A program made the translations under genes and the position numbers. Positions 9,686 through 20,345 of a stretch of 64,000 bases of DNA are shown here, one piece after another. The DNA is from Methylomonas sp. MK1. Its GTDB lineage: Bacteria > Pseudomonadota > Gammaproteobacteria > Methylococcales > Methylomonadaceae. The stretch's first letter is position 1, and every line of letters begins with the position of its first letter. The stretch lies in assembly GCF_000365425.1 (NCBI RefSeq), contig NZ_AQOV01000001.1:1984001-2048000 (forward strand), read 5' to 3'. Under the pieces are notes generated by a model. It did no database searches and had not been told where the DNA came from. It saw nothing but the letters and a program-made list of their open reading frames with translations.

Positions 9686-9724
9686 GTCGGCGGAAGCCAC
9701 GATCCTGATGGTTTCCGCCGATTC
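9686..9724 (-). terminator. Inverted repeat downstream of lon
   Basis: GTCGGCGGAA pairs with TTCCGCCGAT across a 16-17 base centre, starting about 10 bases after the lon stop. It lacks a U-tract, so termination is probable but not proven. Confidence 0.45.
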
Positions 9725-9734
9725 GACTGTACTT

Positions 9735-12152
9735 TTAATGCGCAACAACACCCGGCTTTTTTACCTCTGTCTTGGTGGCGGCAGTTTCGCTAATTTCAGC
9801 CACCGGAATAGCAGCAATCGGGGTCGGCATATGCTGTAGAGCTAAATCCAACACTTCATCTATCCAACGGACACACTTAATCGCCAAATTGCGTTTGATG
9901 TTTTCGGGGATCTCGGCGAGATCCTTTTCGTTTTCCGCGGGAATCACCACGGTCGCAATTCCCCCGCGATGCGCAGCCAACAACTTCTCTTTTAATCCGC
10001 CGATCGGGAGCACCTCGCCGCGCAAGGTGATCTCCCCGGTCATGGCAACATCCGCGCGCACCGGAATTTTGGTCAGCGCGGAAATAATGGCGGTACACAT
10101 CCCAATACCCGCGCTAGGCCCGTCTTTTGGCGTCGCGCCTTCCGGTACGTGGATGTGAATGTCATTTTTCTGAAACACATCGCTGTCGATACCCAAAATA
10201 TTGGCTCGACTCCTGACTACCGTAACGGCAGCCTCGATCGACTCTTTCATCACGTCACCGAGCTTACCGGTCGCCAGCTGCTTGCCTTTACCCGGCATTA
10301 CTGCTGTTTCGATCGTCAGCAACTCACCGCCGACTTCAGTCCATGCCAGACCAGTGACTTGACCGATTTGATCGTTGTCTTCAGCCATGCCATAGCTAAA
10401 CCGTCGTACGCCAAGATACTTATCCAACGTTTTTTCAGTAACCGAGGTTCGACTTTTCCGGGATTTCAACAATAGATCTTTCACGACTTTCCGGCAAATT
10501 TTCGAGATTTCCCGCTCCAGTCCGCGCACACCCGCTTCACGCGTGTAGTACCTGACAATGTCCTTAACCGCTGCTTCGGAGATAGAAATTTCCGACTCCG
10601 CCAGACCGTTGTTTTTGACCTGCTTCGGAATCAAAAAGCGCATGGCGATGTTGATTTTTTCATCTTCCGTATAACCGGCCAAGCGGATGATTTCCATTCT
10701 ATCCATCAAGGCAGGCGGGATATTCATCGTGTTCGCGGTAGCTACGAACATTACATCGGACAAATCGAAATCGACTTCCAAATAATGATCGGAGAAGGTA
10801 TGGTTTTGCTCGGGGTCCAGCACTTCCAACAGCGCAGAAGCCGGATCACCGCGAAAATCCGCAGCCATTTTGTCGATCTCGTCCAGCAAGAACATGGGGT
10901 TACGGGTTTTGATTTTCGACAGATTTTGCAGGATTTTACCGGGCATAGAGCCGATATAGGTACGCCTATGCCCGCGAATTTCCGCTTCATCTCTAACCCC
11001 GCCTAAAGCCATCCGTACGTACTTGCGGTTGGTAGCCCGTGCAATCGACTGGCCAAGAGAGGTTTTACCAACCCCCGGAGGACCGACCAAACACAGAATA
11101 GGCCCTTTCAACGCTTTAACGCGTTGTTGCACCGCGAGATACTCGAGTATCCGCTCTTTTACTTTATCCAGGCCGTAATGTTCGGCTTCCAACACCTCTT
11201 CGGCAACTTTTAAATCGTGCCTAACCTTGGTTTTCTTTTTCCAAGGTACGTTGACCATCCAATCGATGTAATTGCGCACCACTGTCGCTTCCGCCGACAT
11301 CGGTGACATCATTTTCAACTTATTCAGCTCGGCCGTAGCTTTGGTTTTGGCTTCGGAGGACATACCGGCAGCGGCAATTTTTCGCTCCAGTTCTTCAATC
11401 TCGTTGCTGGCTTCGTCCATCTCGCCCAGCTCTTTTTGAATAGCCTTCATTTGCTCATTCAAATAGTATTCGCGCTGATTTTTTTCCATCTGCTTTTTAA
11501 CGCGGCCGCGAATTTTCTTTTCCATCTCCAGAATATCGACTTCGCCTTCCATCAACGTCATCAAGTTTTCCAGGCGCTTGGCGACATCGACCATTTCCAG
11601 CATCAGCTGTTTTTCTTCAACCTTCAGGGCCATATGTGCGGCCATGGTGTCGGCTAAGCGACTTGGATCATCAATGCCCGCCAGGGAGTTCAATACTTCA
11701 GGCGGAATTTTATTATTCAATTTTACATACTGATCGAACGAGTTAATCGCGGTTCGCTGCAAAACTTCCGCTTCCTGTTCGGAGATATTTAATTCGTCGC
11801 TCAACTCGACCACGCTGGCCGCGCAATAATTATCAACTTCTTGGTATTTTGTTACGGAGCAACGCTGACTGCCTTCAACCAACACTTTCACAGTACCGTC
11901 CGGCAGTTTCAATAATTGCAGGATGTTGGCCAAGGTCCCGACCCTGTATAAGTCATCAAAACCCGGCTCATCGACATCGGCCTGCTTCTGGGCAATCAAC
12001 AACACTTGTTTGTCTTGTTTTATGGCGGCATCAAGGGCATCGATCGACATGCCTCTACCGACAAACAATGGAATCACCATATGCGGATAGACCACCACGT
12101 CCCGTAACGGCAAGACAGGAATTAATTCATCTTTGGTTTTTAACTCGGTCAT
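9735..12152 (-). CDS. lon: ATP-dependent protease Lon
   Basis: Cytoplasmic AAA+ serine protease that degrades misfolded and regulatory proteins. It has 805 residues. The N-terminal LON substrate domain starts at [16 protein letters not shown], a coiled-coil linker lies near 190-300, and the AAA+ module has Walker [14 protein letters not shown] and Walker [11 protein letters not shown]. The C-terminal protease domain carries the Ser of the [10 protein letters not shown] motif and the Lys-bearing [13 protein letters not shown] segment. The terminator of clpX separates it from that gene, and a heat-shock-like promoter precedes it, so it is its own transcription unit. Confidence 0.97.
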   Translation of the reverse strand: MTELKTKDELIPVLPLRDVVVYPHMVIPLFVGRGMSIDALDAAIKQDKQVLLIAQKQADVDEPGFDDLYRVGTLANILQLLKLPDGTVKVLVEGSQRCSVTKYQEVDNYCAASVVELSDELNISEQEAEVLQRTAINSFDQYVKLNNKIPPEVLNSLAGIDDPSRLADTMAAHMALKVEEKQLMLEMVDVAKRLENLMTLMEGEVDILEMEKKIRGRVKKQMEKNQREYYLNEQMKAIQKELGEMDEASNEIEELERKIAAAGMSSEAKTKATAELNKLKMMSPMSAEATVVRNYIDWMVNVPWKKKTKVRHDLKVAEEVLEAEHYGLDKVKERILEYLAVQQRVKALKGPILCLVGPPGVGKTSLGQSIARATNRKYVRMALGGVRDEAEIRGHRRTYIGSMPGKILQNLSKIKTRNPMFLLDEIDKMAADFRGDPASALLEVLDPEQNHTFSDHYLEVDFDLSDVMFVATANTMNIPPALMDRMEIIRLAGYTEDEKINIAMRFLIPKQVKNNGLAESEISISEAAVKDIVRYYTREAGVRGLEREISKICRKVVKDLLLKSRKSRTSVTEKTLDKYLGVRRFSYGMAEDNDQIGQVTGLAWTEVGGELLTIETAVMPGKGKQLATGKLGDVMKESIEAAVTVVRSRANILGIDSDVFQKNDIHIHVPEGATPKDGPSAGIGMCTAIISALTKIPVRADVAMTGEITLRGEVLPIGGLKEKLLAAHRGGIATVVIPAENEKDLAEIPENIKRNLAIKCVRWIDEVLDLALQHMPTPIAAIPVAEISETAATKTEVKKPGVVAH

Positions 12153-12196
12153 TTCATTTGCTCCCTTGAGCAGCTCAAAACATTGGATGTCATCCT

Positions 12197-12224
12197 ATAT
12201 GAGGATGAACTCCCAGAAAACAAG
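12197..12224 (-). promoter_or_regulatory. Candidate sigma-32 (heat-shock) promoter of lon
   Basis: On the - strand CTTGTTT (12224-12218), a 13-base spacer and CCTCATAT (12204-12197) match the consensus CTTGAAA-N11-16-CCCCATNT with three mismatches. It lies about 45 bases before the lon start. A short palindrome CATCCT-ATATG-AGGATG overlaps the -10 element. Lon is a classic heat-shock gene, which supports the reading. Confidence 0.55.
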
Positions 12225-12241
12225 TATCTTTAATTTCAGGC

Positions 12242-12273
12242 AAAAAAAAGGGGGCTTTATTGAAAAAGCCCCC
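12242..12273 (-). terminator. Rho-independent terminator of clpX
   Basis: GGGGGCTTT/AAAGCCCCC arms with a 6-base loop (12250-12273), followed on the - strand by eight U (12249-12242). It is the end of the tig-clpP-clpX unit. Confidence 0.9.
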
Positions 12274-12326
12274 TTCAATTTGATTATTTCTCTGCGAAAC
12301 CGCGAGGACAGCTCAAAGTCCCATAC

Positions 12327-13604
12327 TTAAGAAGCGTCTGAAGCCACCAGCTTTTGCTCAGCTTCGTAAACCAAAATGGGCTCCGAATTACCTAAAATGA
12401 CGTTCTCATCAATCACGACTTTCGATATTTTATCGTTGGACGGCAATTCGTACATGGTATCCAGCAACACGTTCTCGACTATCGTGCGTAAGCCTCTAGC
12501 ACCGGTTTTTCGTTCCATCGATTTGCGGGCAATAGCAGCCAGCGAGTCGTCCCTGAACTCCAACTCTGCGCCTTCCATTTCAAACAAATGCTTGTACTGC
12601 TTGATCAAAGCATTTTTAGGCTGTGTCAAAATTTGAATCAACGCCGCTTCATCCAACTCGTCCAGCGTGGCGATAACCGGCAGACGACCGACAAACTCCG
12701 GAATCAATCCGTATTTAATCAAATCCTCGGAACGCACATCGGCAAAGATCTCGCCGACATTGCGTTTATCGTCCTTGGTTTTAACTTCCGCGGAAAAACC
12801 GATGCCGCCCTTCTCGGTGCGATGTTTAATGACCTTATCCAAACCAGCAAAGGCCCCACCGACGATAAACAAGATATTCGCAGTATTAACCTGCAAAAAA
12901 TCCTGCTGGGGATGCTTACGACCGCCTTGCGGCGGGACAGAAGCAACAGTCCCTTCGATAAGCTTCAACAAGGCCTGTTGCACGCCTTCTCCGGACACAT
13001 CGCGAGTGATGGACGGATTATCGGATTTGCGGGAGATTTTATCGATTTCGTCGATATAAACGATCCCGGTCTCCGCCTTTTCCACATCGTAATCACATTT
13101 TTGCAGAATCTTCAAAATGATGTTTTCAACATCTTCACCGACATAACCGGCCTCGGTCAGTGTGGTGGCGTCTGCTATGGTGAAAGGCACATCCAGCAAT
13201 CTAGCCAATGTTTCCGCTAACAAGGTTTTACCGGAACCGGTAGGCCCGATCAGCAAGATATTGCTTTTCGCCAACTCGACTTCGTTCTTTTTGCTGTTGC
13301 TGCGCAAGCGCTTGTAATGATTGTAAACAGCTACGGCCAGAATTTTTTTGGCATTTTCCTGACCGATGACATAACCATCCAACTCTTGCTTGATTTCCTT
13401 CGGCTTAGGCAGCGCACCGCCGGCCACGGACATTTCATCTTCCAGCAACTCATCTCTGATAATGTCGTTGCACAATTCCACACATTCGTCGCAAACATAA
13501 ACGGATGGACCTGCAATCAGTTTCCTGACTTCATTTTGACTTTTACCGCAAAAAGAACAGTAAAGAAGCTTTTCATCGTCTTTACCTTTCTTGTCTCTAC
13601 TCAT
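12327..13604 (-). CDS. clpX: ClpXP protease ATP-binding subunit ClpX
   Basis: AAA+ unfoldase that feeds substrates to ClpP. It has 425 residues. The N-terminal zinc-binding domain shows [14 protein letters not shown] followed by CDECVELC. The AAA+ core has Walker [16 protein letters not shown] and Walker [11 protein letters not shown]. The ClpP-docking loop region with an IGF-type tripeptide is seen as [10 protein letters not shown]. It sits 103 bases downstream of clpP, as in most gammaproteobacteria, and ends in a strong terminator. Confidence 0.97.
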   Translation of the reverse strand: MSRDKKGKDDEKLLYCSFCGKSQNEVRKLIAGPSVYVCDECVELCNDIIRDELLEDEMSVAGGALPKPKEIKQELDGYVIGQENAKKILAVAVYNHYKRLRSNSKKNEVELAKSNILLIGPTGSGKTLLAETLARLLDVPFTIADATTLTEAGYVGEDVENIILKILQKCDYDVEKAETGIVYIDEIDKISRKSDNPSITRDVSGEGVQQALLKLIEGTVASVPPQGGRKHPQQDFLQVNTANILFIVGGAFAGLDKVIKHRTEKGGIGFSAEVKTKDDKRNVGEIFADVRSEDLIKYGLIPEFVGRLPVIATLDELDEAALIQILTQPKNALIKQYKHLFEMEGAELEFRDDSLAAIARKSMERKTGARGLRTIVENVLLDTMYELPSNDKISKVVIDENVILGNSEPILVYEAEQKLVASDAS

Positions 13605-13707
13605 AGACAGACTCCACCGTGATACATTGCCTCGTCATGGCGATGAAATATATCAAAAACCAACATTCAAATCACGTCGCACTCTTGACGAAGCGACGCG
13701 ACACTTA

Positions 13708-14343
13708 TCAGGCAATACGACTAGTCAATACTTTGTCGATCAAACCGTAATCAACCGCTTGCTGAGAACTCAGAAAGTTATCTCGATCCGTATCTTGCTG
13801 AATTTTTTCCAACGGTTGCCCGGTATGATGAGCCAGGATTTTATTCAATCGATCACGAATAGCCAAAATCTCCCGAGCGTGAATATCAAAATCCGAAGCT
13901 TGGCCTTGAAAACCACCCAAAGGTTGATGAATCATCACCCTGGAATGAGGCAAACAATAGCGCTTGCCCTGGGCACCGCCCGCCAATAATAGAGCCCCCA
14001 TACTGGCAGCCTGACCGATGCACATGGTGCTGACATCCGGTTTGATAAATTGCATGGTGTCATAAATCGACATACCTGCTGTCACCGAGCCGCCGGGAGA
14101 GTTGATATACAAATGTATATCTTTATCCGGATTTTCAGATTCCAAGAATAGCAATTGCGCTACCACCAGATTCGCCGAGTAATCTTCCACTTGGCCAACT
14201 AGAAAAATTACCCGCTCTTTCAGCAAACGGGAATAAATATCGAACGATCTTTCCCCACGGGCTGTTTGTTCAACCACTATAGGCACTAGACCGCCCGCCG
14301 CTTGCGGCGCCATCATTTCGCTCATCACATTTTGGTTAAACAC
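13708..14343 (-). CDS. clpP: ATP-dependent Clp protease proteolytic subunit ClpP
   Basis: Serine peptidase that forms the tetradecameric barrel of ClpXP/ClpAP. It has 211 residues with the catalytic triad Ser114 ([11 protein letters not shown]), His139 ([10 protein letters not shown]) and Asp188 (DTDRDNF). The oxyanion motif NSPGGSV lies at 81-87. It lies 16 bases after tig, in the conserved tig-clpP-clpX-lon order. Confidence 0.97.
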   Translation of the reverse strand: MFNQNVMSEMMAPQAAGGLVPIVVEQTARGERSFDIYSRLLKERVIFLVGQVEDYSANLVVAQLLFLESENPDKDIHLYINSPGGSVTAGMSIYDTMQFIKPDVSTMCIGQAASMGALLLAGGAQGKRYCLPHSRVMIHQPLGGFQGQASDFDIHAREILAIRDRLNKILAHHTGQPLEKIQQDTDRDNFLSSQQAVDYGLIDKVLTSRIA

Positions 14344-14359
14344 GTTTAGCCCTCATTCG

Positions 14360-15655
14360 TTACTGTTTTTCCATGACATCATCAAAACCAACTGTTACGT
14401 CGGTGATTTTAGCCTGGCTGACAATCCATGCAACAGCTTGATCTTCTAAAACCATCTGCTGCACATCATTCAGCCTAGCCTTGTCGGCATAATACCAGTT
14501 CACAACGTCTTCGGGGCGCTCATAACTCTTCGCCATGTCATCAATTACCGCACGAACTTTATCGGCATCGACCTTGATGTCATTCTTTTGAATGATTTCA
14601 CCCAGAATCAAGCCCAAGGCCACGCGGCGCTTGGCCTGACCTTCAAAAGCATCCCTTGGCAAATTCAGGTCTTCCAGCTTCAAACGCATGTTTTTCGCGC
14701 GTTCGGCGTAAGGCTTCATCAACGCTTGAATTTCTTGATCGATCAATGCGTTAGGCATCGCTATAACAATGTTTTCGTATAACGCATCCATCACTGCATT
14801 TTTTAACTTGTTTTTCAGGCCTTGGTTCAGCTCTCTCTCCATGTTAGCCCGAACATCGCTGCGGAAACTTGCCGCATCGCCGTCTTCAACACCATAAGCC
14901 TTGATAAATTCCGCATCGACGACAGGCAAAACCGGCTCTTCGACTTTAACCAACTCGATCTCAAATTCGGCAACTTTACCGGCTAATTTTTCGCTGTTGT
15001 ATTGCTCTGGGAACGTCACTGAAAAGGTTTTGCTGGCACCGGCGACCAAGCCTTTCAATTCGTCTTCGAAACCGGGAATCATTTGTTTGCCGCCGATTTC
15101 CACCTGGTAATTTTCGACCTTACCGTCGGTAAAATTCTCGCCATCGGCCACGCCGGAGAAATGAATGGTTACCCGGTCAGCATCCTGCGAAGCGCGCTCG
15201 ACAGTGTTCCAGGTTTTCTTTTGCTGACGCAGTTTTTCGATCATGTTATCGACATCGGCCTCTTCCACAGTTGCAAAAGGACGGTCCACTTTCAATTCGC
15301 TAACGCTATCCAGTACGATCTCCGGATAGACTTCAAACTCGGCGATGTATTCAAATCCCTCGGCTTTCTCGGTAGGCTGGATATGCGGATGACCGGCAGG
15401 GTTCAAATCCTGTTGTTGCAGCGCTTCAAAATAAGTCGATTGAATCAAGTCGCCGGTTACTTCGTTTCTAACTCTATCGGCGTACAGCTTTTTCACCATG
15501 CTCGCCGGCACTTTACCCGGACGGAATCCGTCCACTTTGACTTCGCGAGCGAGTTTTTTAAAGCGAGTTTCCATTTTCTCCTGAACCACGGCATCAGGAA
15601 TGCTAACAGTCATTTTTCGGCTTAACTCTGATGTCTTCTCGACAGAAACTTGCAT
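14360..15655 (-). CDS. tig: Trigger factor
   Basis: Ribosome-associated chaperone and peptidyl-prolyl isomerase acting on nascent chains. It has 431 residues. The ribosome-docking signature GFRPGKVP is near residue 44. An FKBP-type isomerase domain occupies about 150-245 (DRVTIHFSGVADGENF to EFEIELVKV), and an extended helical C-terminal chaperone domain follows. It is the first protein gene of the protease block; tRNA-Leu lies about 110 bases upstream in the same direction. Confidence 0.96.
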   Translation of the reverse strand: MQVSVEKTSELSRKMTVSIPDAVVQEKMETRFKKLAREVKVDGFRPGKVPASMVKKLYADRVRNEVTGDLIQSTYFEALQQQDLNPAGHPHIQPTEKAEGFEYIAEFEVYPEIVLDSVSELKVDRPFATVEEADVDNMIEKLRQQKKTWNTVERASQDADRVTIHFSGVADGENFTDGKVENYQVEIGGKQMIPGFEDELKGLVAGASKTFSVTFPEQYNSEKLAGKVAEFEIELVKVEEPVLPVVDAEFIKAYGVEDGDAASFRSDVRANMERELNQGLKNKLKNAVMDALYENIVIAMPNALIDQEIQALMKPYAERAKNMRLKLEDLNLPRDAFEGQAKRRVALGLILGEIIQKNDIKVDADKVRAVIDDMAKSYERPEDVVNWYYADKARLNDVQQMVLEDQAVAWIVSQAKITDVTVGFDDVMEKQ

Positions 15656-15763
15656 TGCATTACCTCAAAAAATTAAAAATACGGTTTTATATTTTGGGAG
15701 ACCGGCCGGCGATGTTTAGATCTGGGGAACTTAAGGTCGTATCGTTACGAATAACGCAGGATA

Positions 15764-15847
<84 letters not shown>

Positions 15848-15916
15848 TAAATAATTGAACGCGGCATTATAATCAGCCGCACTCTCAAAGACAACCTTAT
15901 ATTACTGACACTCCGT

Positions 15917-16375
15917 ATGCACTCTTATCTTTCCCGCACAATTTTCGGCATTGCTTTTCTTGCGGCACTCAACAGCGCTGGGGCTTCAGCAGACGCGTTT
16001 ACAGAGTTCAACAACCCAATCACATTTGTAGCTCAACAACGTATCGTCTACGCGGCCATCGCCGCTAACGAAAGCGAACGCGAACACGGACTGATGTTTC
16101 GCCAGACACTTGCCGAAAACCAGGGCATGCTTTTTGTCTATCCAGATCAGACTCAGCGCGCAGTGTGGATGAAAAATACCTTACTGGCTTTGGATGTGGT
16201 GTTTTTAACCGGAGACGGCCGGATTGCAGGTCTGTTAAAAAATTTACAGCCCTGCCCCAAAGATCCGTGCCGGATTTATGATTCCGGAGTAGCAGCCAGA
16301 TACATACTGGAACTGCCAGCGGGCTTTATCGAGAAACACGCAATCCAGGTCGGGCAAACAGTGGCATTTCCCTAG
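15917..16375 (+). CDS. Secreted DUF192 family protein
   Basis: A 152-residue protein with an N-terminal signal peptide (hydrophobic to about residue 25, ending near ASADAF), so probably periplasmic. The DUF192 domain covers about 45-150 and shows the family features REHGLMFRQTL, NQGMLFVY, VWMKNTLLALDVVF and LELPAGF. The molecular function of DUF192 proteins is not established. It stands alone, and its stop is 2 bp from the stop of convergent topA with no terminator between. Confidence 0.85.
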   Translation: MHSYLSRTIFGIAFLAALNSAGASADAFTEFNNPITFVAQQRIVYAAIAANESEREHGLMFRQTLAENQGMLFVYPDQTQRAVWMKNTLLALDVVFLTGDGRIAGLLKNLQPCPKDPCRIYDSGVAARYILELPAGFIEKHAIQVGQTVAFP

Positions 16376-16377
16376 AC

Positions 16378-18699
16378 TCAAGCCGGTCCGTTTGCGTCAT
16401 CTGGATCACCCTCGTAAGGCGTGGCGTATTTGCACGCTTTCTGCGGACAGACTTTTTCGGTGCCGCGGCGCTTGGTGGTTTTCAAGGTCAAAATCGGCCA
16501 ATTACAATCAGGGCAACTTTCCTTGATCGGCGCATCCCACAAGGCATAATCGCATTTTGGATATTCCGAGCAGGAATAAAAAATCTTCCCGCTACGCGCC
16601 TTGCGCTTCAGAATCGCGCCATTTTTGCATTGCGGACATTCAACGCCGGTATCGCTTGGTTTTTCCAGAGGCTCGATGTGCTTGCACTTCGGATAGGCGC
16701 TACAACCGACAAACTTGCCATACTTGCCAGTCTTTATAACCAGCGTCGACTCGCACTTCGGACACACTCGCCCTTCCACCACCTCCGGCTCGGCCGATGC
16801 GGCACCGGCGTTGTCATCACCCAAATTTCGAGTGTAGGAACAGGTCGGATAATTGGTACAACCGATAAAGCGGCCATTCCGACCCAAACGAATCGATAGC
16901 GGACTACTGCACTCCGGGCACTGCTCGTCTATGCTTTCCTGCGTGACATCCTTGCGTTGCACGCTTTCTTCCTTCTCGCTGATCAACTGCGTGAACGGCC
17001 GCCAAAAGTCGTTCATCAGCGGAATCCAATCTTTCTCGCCGCGCGACACCGCATCCAGATCGTCTTCCAGATTGGCGGTAAAGCTGTAATCGACGTATTT
17101 CGTGAAATGCTCGGTCAAGAACTTGTTAACGATACGCCCGACATCAGTCGGATAAAACCGCTTGTTATCAATGGTCACATATTCGCGGTTTTGCAAGGTC
17201 GAGATAATCGTCGCGTAGGTGGAGGGACGGCCAATGCCATGCTCTTCCAGGGCTTTGACCAGACTCGCCTCGCTGTAGCGCGGTGGCGGCTCGGTAAAAT
17301 GCTGGGTGGCTGCAATCTCATTCAACACTACTGGCCGCCCTTCTTCCATAGGCGGCAACAGACTGTCCTGATCGTCCGCCGCTTCCTTGCTGTCGTCCAC
17401 ACCTTCCAGATACACCTTCATGAAGCCCGGATTAGTCACCGTGGAACCGGTAGCGCGAAAGACGTTTTTATCGCTACCGCAATTCAGATCGACCGCCACT
17501 TGGTTCAAGGTGGCGTGGATCATCTGGCAAGCAACGGTGCGTTTCCAGATCAAATCGTAGAGCTTGAATTGCTCGGCGCTGAGCCGATTTTTCACCTGCT
17601 CAGGCAAACGCTGTACGGACGTTGGACGTATCGCCTCATGGGCTTCCTGAGCGTTTTTAGATTTAGTCTTGAAACGGCGCGGTTCTTTTGGCACATCGTC
17701 GGCACCGTATTTTTCGGCGATCAGCGCGCGAATATCGGCCAATGCTTCTTCAGCCAGATTGACCGAATCGGTACGCATATACGAAATCAACCCTACGGTC
17801 TCGCCGCCCAAATCGATGCCTTCGTACAACTGTTGCGCGACCATCATCGTGCGCTTGGTGGTAAAACCCAGTTTGCGGGCTGCTTCCTGTTGTAAAGTCG
17901 AAGTGATGAACGGCGGCGCCGGATTTTTGCTGCGTTGCTTTTTCTCCAACTTGGCAACGATCAACTGACCGTCGGCGGCATCCAGCAAACTTTGTTTGAC
18001 TTGATTGGCCTGCACTTCATCGGTAAAACTGAACTGATTCAGCTTTTCACCATTGAAATGCGTTAATTTGGCTTTAAACGGCAGCCCTTGCGCACTGGCT
18101 TCGGCGGTATGCGACCAGTACTCGCGGGTCTTGAACGCCTCGATCTCCATCTCGCGCTCGACGATCATCCGCAACGCAGGGCTTTGCACGCGACCAGCGG
18201 ACAAGCCGCGGCGGATTTTCTTCCACAGCAACGGCGATAAATTAAAACCGACTAGATAGTCTAAAGCCCGCCGCGCTTGCTGAGCATTGACCAGATTGTT
18301 GGATAACTCGGTGGGATGGGCGATAGCCTCAGTAACAGCTTTTTTGGTGATCTCATGAAACACCACCCGCAGCACTTCCTTGTCCTTTAACAGCTTTTTT
18401 TCCTTGAGATGCTCGAACACATGCCAGGAAATCGCCTCGCCTTCCCTATCAGGGTCAGTTGCCAGGTAAAGCGTATCGACGTTTTTGATAGCTTTGCCGA
18501 TCTCTTGCAGATGGCGTTGGTTGCGATCAATCACCTGATATTTCATCGCAAAACCGTTTTCCGGGTCGACCGCACCTTCCTTAGGAATCAAATCGCGGAC
18601 GTGGCCGTATGACGCCAGTACCTGGAAGTCTTTACCCAGATACTTTTCTATGGTTTTGCATTTTGCCGGTGACTCTACAATGACTAAACTTTTGCTCAT
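16378..18699 (-). CDS. topA: DNA topoisomerase I
   Basis: Type IA topoisomerase that removes negative supercoils. It has 773 residues. The TOPRIM domain starts at SLVIVESPAKCKTIEKYLG with the acidic DPDREGEA motif at 82-89. The active-site tyrosine is Tyr307 in GLISYMRTDS. The C-terminus carries four zinc-binding modules: CPECSSPL...CTNYPTC, CPKCESTL...CSAYPKC, CPQCKNGA...CSEYPKC and CPDCNWPI...CPQKAC. It is downstream of smg in the conserved dprA-smg-topA cluster. Confidence 0.97.
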   Translation of the reverse strand: MSKSLVIVESPAKCKTIEKYLGKDFQVLASYGHVRDLIPKEGAVDPENGFAMKYQVIDRNQRHLQEIGKAIKNVDTLYLATDPDREGEAISWHVFEHLKEKKLLKDKEVLRVVFHEITKKAVTEAIAHPTELSNNLVNAQQARRALDYLVGFNLSPLLWKKIRRGLSAGRVQSPALRMIVEREMEIEAFKTREYWSHTAEASAQGLPFKAKLTHFNGEKLNQFSFTDEVQANQVKQSLLDAADGQLIVAKLEKKQRSKNPAPPFITSTLQQEAARKLGFTTKRTMMVAQQLYEGIDLGGETVGLISYMRTDSVNLAEEALADIRALIAEKYGADDVPKEPRRFKTKSKNAQEAHEAIRPTSVQRLPEQVKNRLSAEQFKLYDLIWKRTVACQMIHATLNQVAVDLNCGSDKNVFRATGSTVTNPGFMKVYLEGVDDSKEAADDQDSLLPPMEEGRPVVLNEIAATQHFTEPPPRYSEASLVKALEEHGIGRPSTYATIISTLQNREYVTIDNKRFYPTDVGRIVNKFLTEHFTKYVDYSFTANLEDDLDAVSRGEKDWIPLMNDFWRPFTQLISEKEESVQRKDVTQESIDEQCPECSSPLSIRLGRNGRFIGCTNYPTCSYTRNLGDDNAGAASAEPEVVEGRVCPKCESTLVIKTGKYGKFVGCSAYPKCKHIEPLEKPSDTGVECPQCKNGAILKRKARSGKIFYSCSEYPKCDYALWDAPIKESCPDCNWPILTLKTTKRRGTEKVCPQKACKYATPYEGDPDDANGPA

Positions 18700-18715
18700 G
18701 CTGTCCGTAGAAAAA

Positions 18716-19183
18716 TCAATGTAAAGAAGTAGGTATCAAATCGTAAACTATGTCTTCCATTCGGGAGAAAGCGGCGCTATCGCCGGGTTGACTTAATAAC
18801 ACCATCAATACAATCCATTTCAATTTATCCAGAGTAATATTTTCGTCTTTCAAGGCCATCGCCCGATCAATCGCGATCTCGCGATTAATCGGCGTCAAGA
18901 TGCCGCTGTGCTCAAGATACATCAAGAAATTCCTGCACTCCATATCGAATACGGAGATTTCCTGACCGCTAAAAATGCGGAACGACGAGGAAACCGCCGG
19001 TGTGATGCTCTCAATTTCGGCTAAAGACTCCAGCCAATCGAACGCCTTATTGACATCAGGCTGCTGAAAACCCGCATCCAGCAACTCGCTGGCAATGACG
19101 GCAGTATCCGGATAGTTATCGCTGTCGCCATCCAGATAATTTTCAAACAGATAAATGAGCACATCGAAAATATCTTCTTTCAT
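18716..19183 (-). CDS. smg: Smg (DUF494) family protein
   Basis: A 155-residue protein starting MKEDIFDVLIYLFENYLDG, matching the typical Smg length of about 157. A longer frame extends upstream to 19288, but that part overlaps dprA and does not resemble the family, so ATG at 19183 is chosen. Smg is conserved next to dprA in gammaproteobacteria; its function is not established. It lies 8 bases after dprA and 16 before topA. Confidence 0.85.
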   Translation of the reverse strand: MKEDIFDVLIYLFENYLDGDSDNYPDTAVIASELLDAGFQQPDVNKAFDWLESLAEIESITPAVSSSFRIFSGQEISVFDMECRNFLMYLEHSGILTPINREIAIDRAMALKDENITLDKLKWIVLMVLLSQPGDSAAFSRMEDIVYDLIPTSLH

Positions 19184-19191
19184 TAGAACCT

Positions 19192-20289
19192 TTATTTGAC
19201 TCGGAGGTAGCCACCACCGGCAAGCGCGGCAATGTAGCCTTGTAACTCCAACACCAGCAGCGTCGAGGAAACTTCTTCCGCCGACCAACCGCTATCTTGC
19301 ACCAGAGTATCGACCGTTGTGGGACTGTACGGAATCAATTTCAATAGATTTTGCTGCTCCAGGTCAAGCGAAGTCTGCGGCAATTCCGACTCAGCGCGCA
19401 TATACCTTTGATTATAATGACCTAATTCCTCAAAAATATCTTGTGCGGTTTCGACTAATTTAGCTCCCTGGCGAATTAATGCATTGCAACCGCGCGCCAA
19501 AGGGTTATGAATCGAGCCGGGAATTGCAAAGACTTCCCGATTTTGCTCAAGCGCCAAACGTGCGGTAATCAACGACCCACTTTGCTGGGCCGCCTCCACC
19601 ACCAACAAGCCGACGCACAAACCACTAATGATTCGGTTTCGCCGGGGAAAGTGATTGGCTTTGGCGTTGGTGCCGGGCGGAAACTCTGAAACCAAGGCGC
19701 CATGTTCGACAATTTGCGTAGCCAGCTGTTTATGACAAGCCGGATAAACCCGATCCAACCCAGTACCCGCCACGGCTATGGTCTGCCCGTTTACGTTTAA
19801 CGCACCTTGGTGACTGGCTGCGTCGATCCCTAATGCCAAACCACTGGTCACGGTAAAACCAGCCTCGGCTAGGGCCTCGGCAAATTGAATCGCGGTGCTG
19901 ATACCAACCGGCGACGGATTGCGACTACCGACCATTGCCAATTGCGGCTCTTGCAGTAAGGCTGGGTTGCCTTTGACAAATAATATCGGCGGGGGATTGG
20001 CGATTTCTCGCAGTTGCGCCGGATAATCGGCATCTTCCAAGGTCAATGCATAATTACCGGCTTGCTCCAACCAGCGAATGTCGTCTTCGACCTTTTGCCA
20101 ATCCGGTTTTTGCAGAGCGTCTATCAATTTCTCGCTGAAACCCAAGCCAGTTAAAGTGGCTCGCGACGCCGAGAATATCTGCTCGGGCTCAAAATGCGCC
20201 AGCAAGCGCTGAATGGCCTGACTGCCGACGCCGGGACTACGCAGCATCGCCAGCCAGTACTTGATTTGCGGATTGAGTGCGGATTCCAA
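19192..20289 (-). CDS. dprA: DNA processing protein DprA/Smf
   Basis: Single-stranded-DNA-binding protein that loads RecA during natural transformation and is also widespread in non-competent bacteria. It has 365 residues. N-terminal helices are followed by the Rossmann-like DprA domain (about 80-290) with MVGSRNPSPVGI, SGLALGIDAASHQGAL, AVAGTGLDRVYP and the SGSLITARLALEQ motif. A C-terminal winged-helix (DML1-like) region follows. Upstream is a LysM gene (56-base gap), downstream smg. Confidence 0.94.
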   Translation of the reverse strand: MESALNPQIKYWLAMLRSPGVGSQAIQRLLAHFEPEQIFSASRATLTGLGFSEKLIDALQKPDWQKVEDDIRWLEQAGNYALTLEDADYPAQLREIANPPPILFVKGNPALLQEPQLAMVGSRNPSPVGISTAIQFAEALAEAGFTVTSGLALGIDAASHQGALNVNGQTIAVAGTGLDRVYPACHKQLATQIVEHGALVSEFPPGTNAKANHFPRRNRIISGLCVGLLVVEAAQQSGSLITARLALEQNREVFAIPGSIHNPLARGCNALIRQGAKLVETAQDIFEELGHYNQRYMRAESELPQTSLDLEQQNLLKLIPYSPTTVDTLVQDSGWSAEEVSSTLLVLELQGYIAALAGGGYLRVK

Positions 20290-20345
20290 AACAGCTTAAA
20301 CGGCAATCCAGAGCGAGTTAAAGCCTACTGATGGCAGATAACCCA

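Noticed and set aside
16957..17895. A 312-residue + strand frame opposite topA
   Set aside because: Antisense shadow of topA with no family features.
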